Both the position numbers and the translations under genes were made by a program. The notes under the pieces are model-generated. The model worked only from the letters and a program-made list of their open reading frames with translations, was not told the DNA's origin and searched no databases. Source: an uncultured Coriobacteriaceae bacterium (GTDB taxonomy: Bacteria > Actinomycetota > Coriobacteriia > Coriobacteriales > UMGS124). From it: a DNA stretch of 24,060 nucleotides. Numbering within the stretch: position 1 is the first letter of the stretch; each line of letters begins with the position of its first letter. Shown here piece by piece: positions 23,170-24,060 of this stretch. The DNA lies in contig CACZRK010000399.1 in NCBI GenBank assembly GCA_902783515.1, forward strand, positions 1 through 24,060, given 5' to 3'.

Positions 23170-23988
23170 ATGGCCGAGCCACTGGACATGACCGAGCGCG
23201 TCCTGCCGGCGGGCCTGCAGTACCAGCCGACGCCGATCCAGCTGGACGAGAAGGTGAAGGCGGCCAAGGCGGCGCTCGCGACGTCCATCCGGCGCTCCGT
23301 GTACGCCTACCGCTGCGACCTCGGCGGCTGCAACGGCTGCGAGATAGAGATCTTCGGCTCCATCACGCCCGTCTTTGACACCGAGCGCTTCGGCGTCAAG
23401 GTCGTCCCCTCGCCGCGCCAGGCCGACGTGCTCATCTACACGGGCGCCGTGACGCGCGCGATGCGCATGCCGGGCATCCGCGCCTTCCAGGCGGCGCCCG
23501 ACCCGAAGATCGTCATCAGCTACGGCGCCTGCGGGTGCACGGGCGGCATCTTCTACGACAACTACTGCGTGTGGGGCGGCACGGACAAGATCGTCCCGGT
23601 GGACGTGTACATCCCCGGCTGCCCGCCCTCGCCCGCGCAGACCGTGTACGGCTTCGCCGTCGCGCTCGGCCTGCTGGACCAGAAGCTCCACGCCACGACC
23701 GACGTCGAGAAGGACGGGGAGGAGGCGCCCGTCCTGCACCCCGGCGTGCCGTATCGCCTGCGCGTCGCGCTGGAGCGCACGGCGCGCCAGATGGCCGGCT
23801 ATCGCTACGGGCGCGACCTCGTGAACGAGTTCATGGACGTCCTTGAGGGCGCGCGCTACGACGTGATGGGCGCCGTGGACGAGTTCATCCGCCGCTGCGA
23901 CGACCCGCGCCGTCGTGAGATCTTCGTGGCGCTGCGCCAGGTCGTGGACGCGAGCGTGGTGGGGGACGTGAACGATGGGCGCCGCTAG
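23170..23988 (+). CDS. hyfI: [NiFe] hydrogenase small subunit (NuoB-like)
   Basis: This 272-residue protein holds the proximal [4Fe-4S] cluster next to the NiFe site of HyfG. Ligands are visible in DLGGCNGCEIEIFG (C54, C57), SYGACGCTGG (C121 or C123) and PGCPPSP (C151), the NuoB pattern. It is similar in length to E. coli HyfI (about 252) with slightly longer ends. ATG 23170 lies one base after the hyfH stop, with AAGGGGTGAGG just before it. The next gene overlaps its last few codons. Confidence 0.93.
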   Translation: MAEPLDMTERVLPAGLQYQPTPIQLDEKVKAAKAALATSIRRSVYAYRCDLGGCNGCEIEIFGSITPVFDTERFGVKVVPSPRQADVLIYTGAVTRAMRMPGIRAFQAAPDPKIVISYGACGCTGGIFYDNYCVWGGTDKIVPVDVYIPGCPPSPAQTVYGFAVALGLLDQKLHATTDVEKDGEEAPVLHPGVPYRLRVALERTARQMAGYRYGRDLVNEFMDVLEGARYDVMGAVDEFIRRCDDPRRREIFVALRQVVDASVVGDVNDGRR

Positions 23989-24060
23989 CGACGCCCGCGC
24001 GACCGGCGGCGACGTGCGCGAGGCGCCGGCCGGCGCTGGTGGCGTCGCGCCGGCCGCCGA
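23975..24060 (+). CDS. Start of next operon gene (truncated by window)
   Basis: ATG at 23975 lies inside the end of hyfI in a different frame and opens a frame that stays open to the window end, reading MGAASDARATGGDVREAPAG and on. GGGGG about 10 bases upstream could serve as the ribosome binding site. In related operons this position holds a HyfJ/HycH-type protein or the maturation protease HycI. The visible 28 residues are low-complexity and do not allow a choice. Confidence 0.5.
   Translation, partial: MGAASDARATGGDVREAPAGAGGVAPAA

Overview
The window is strongly GC-rich coding DNA with short intergenic gaps, Shine-Dalgarno starts and translationally coupled operons. Duplicated ECF vitamin transporters, a selenocysteine formate dehydrogenase and a hydrogenase-4 type formate hydrogenlyase together suggest an anaerobic, fermentative actinobacterium. 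The class Coriobacteriia (Olsenella/Collinsella-like) is my best guess; this is inferred from gene content and composition, not from a marker gene.

Region 1 (1-2858): the 3' end of glmM (+) meets a convergent minus-strand operon, ecfA1-ecfA2-ecfT. This is a complete ECF energizing module with no substrate subunit next to it. Region 2 (2859-7216): a divergent plus-strand operon has a good sigma-70 type promoter, an FMN riboswitch, an attenuating terminator, ribU, a second complete ecfA1-ecfA2-ecfT module and a small FMN-binding split-barrel protein. This is a riboflavin uptake operon controlled by FMN. Region 3 (7394-8476): an SBF/BASS-family transporter.

Region 4 (8477-9260): about 780 bp without a convincing gene but full of hairpins. 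It holds a bidirectional terminator, a strong plus-strand terminator and several copies of one terminator-like motif (A-tract, GC stem, CGTGMGGT) in both orientations, some of them only half-copies. This is the least explained part of the window. Region 5 (9261-10241): a minus-strand toxin-antitoxin pair, a RelB/DinJ-like antitoxin overlapping a PIN-domain toxin, with a likely promoter and operator far upstream.

Region 6 (10242-24060): a leader with a striking twin palindrome, then hydN, fdhF (in-frame UGA at codon 140 with a SECIS hairpin), hyfABCDEFGHI and the start of one more gene. FdhF oxidises formate, HydN and HyfA carry electrons, and the HyfG/HyfI [NiFe] module with HyfH reduces protons to H2. 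HyfB/C/D/E/F form a membrane arm related to complex I that could couple the reaction to ion movement. Gene order follows E. coli hyfA-I, with the formate dehydrogenase built into the same cluster.
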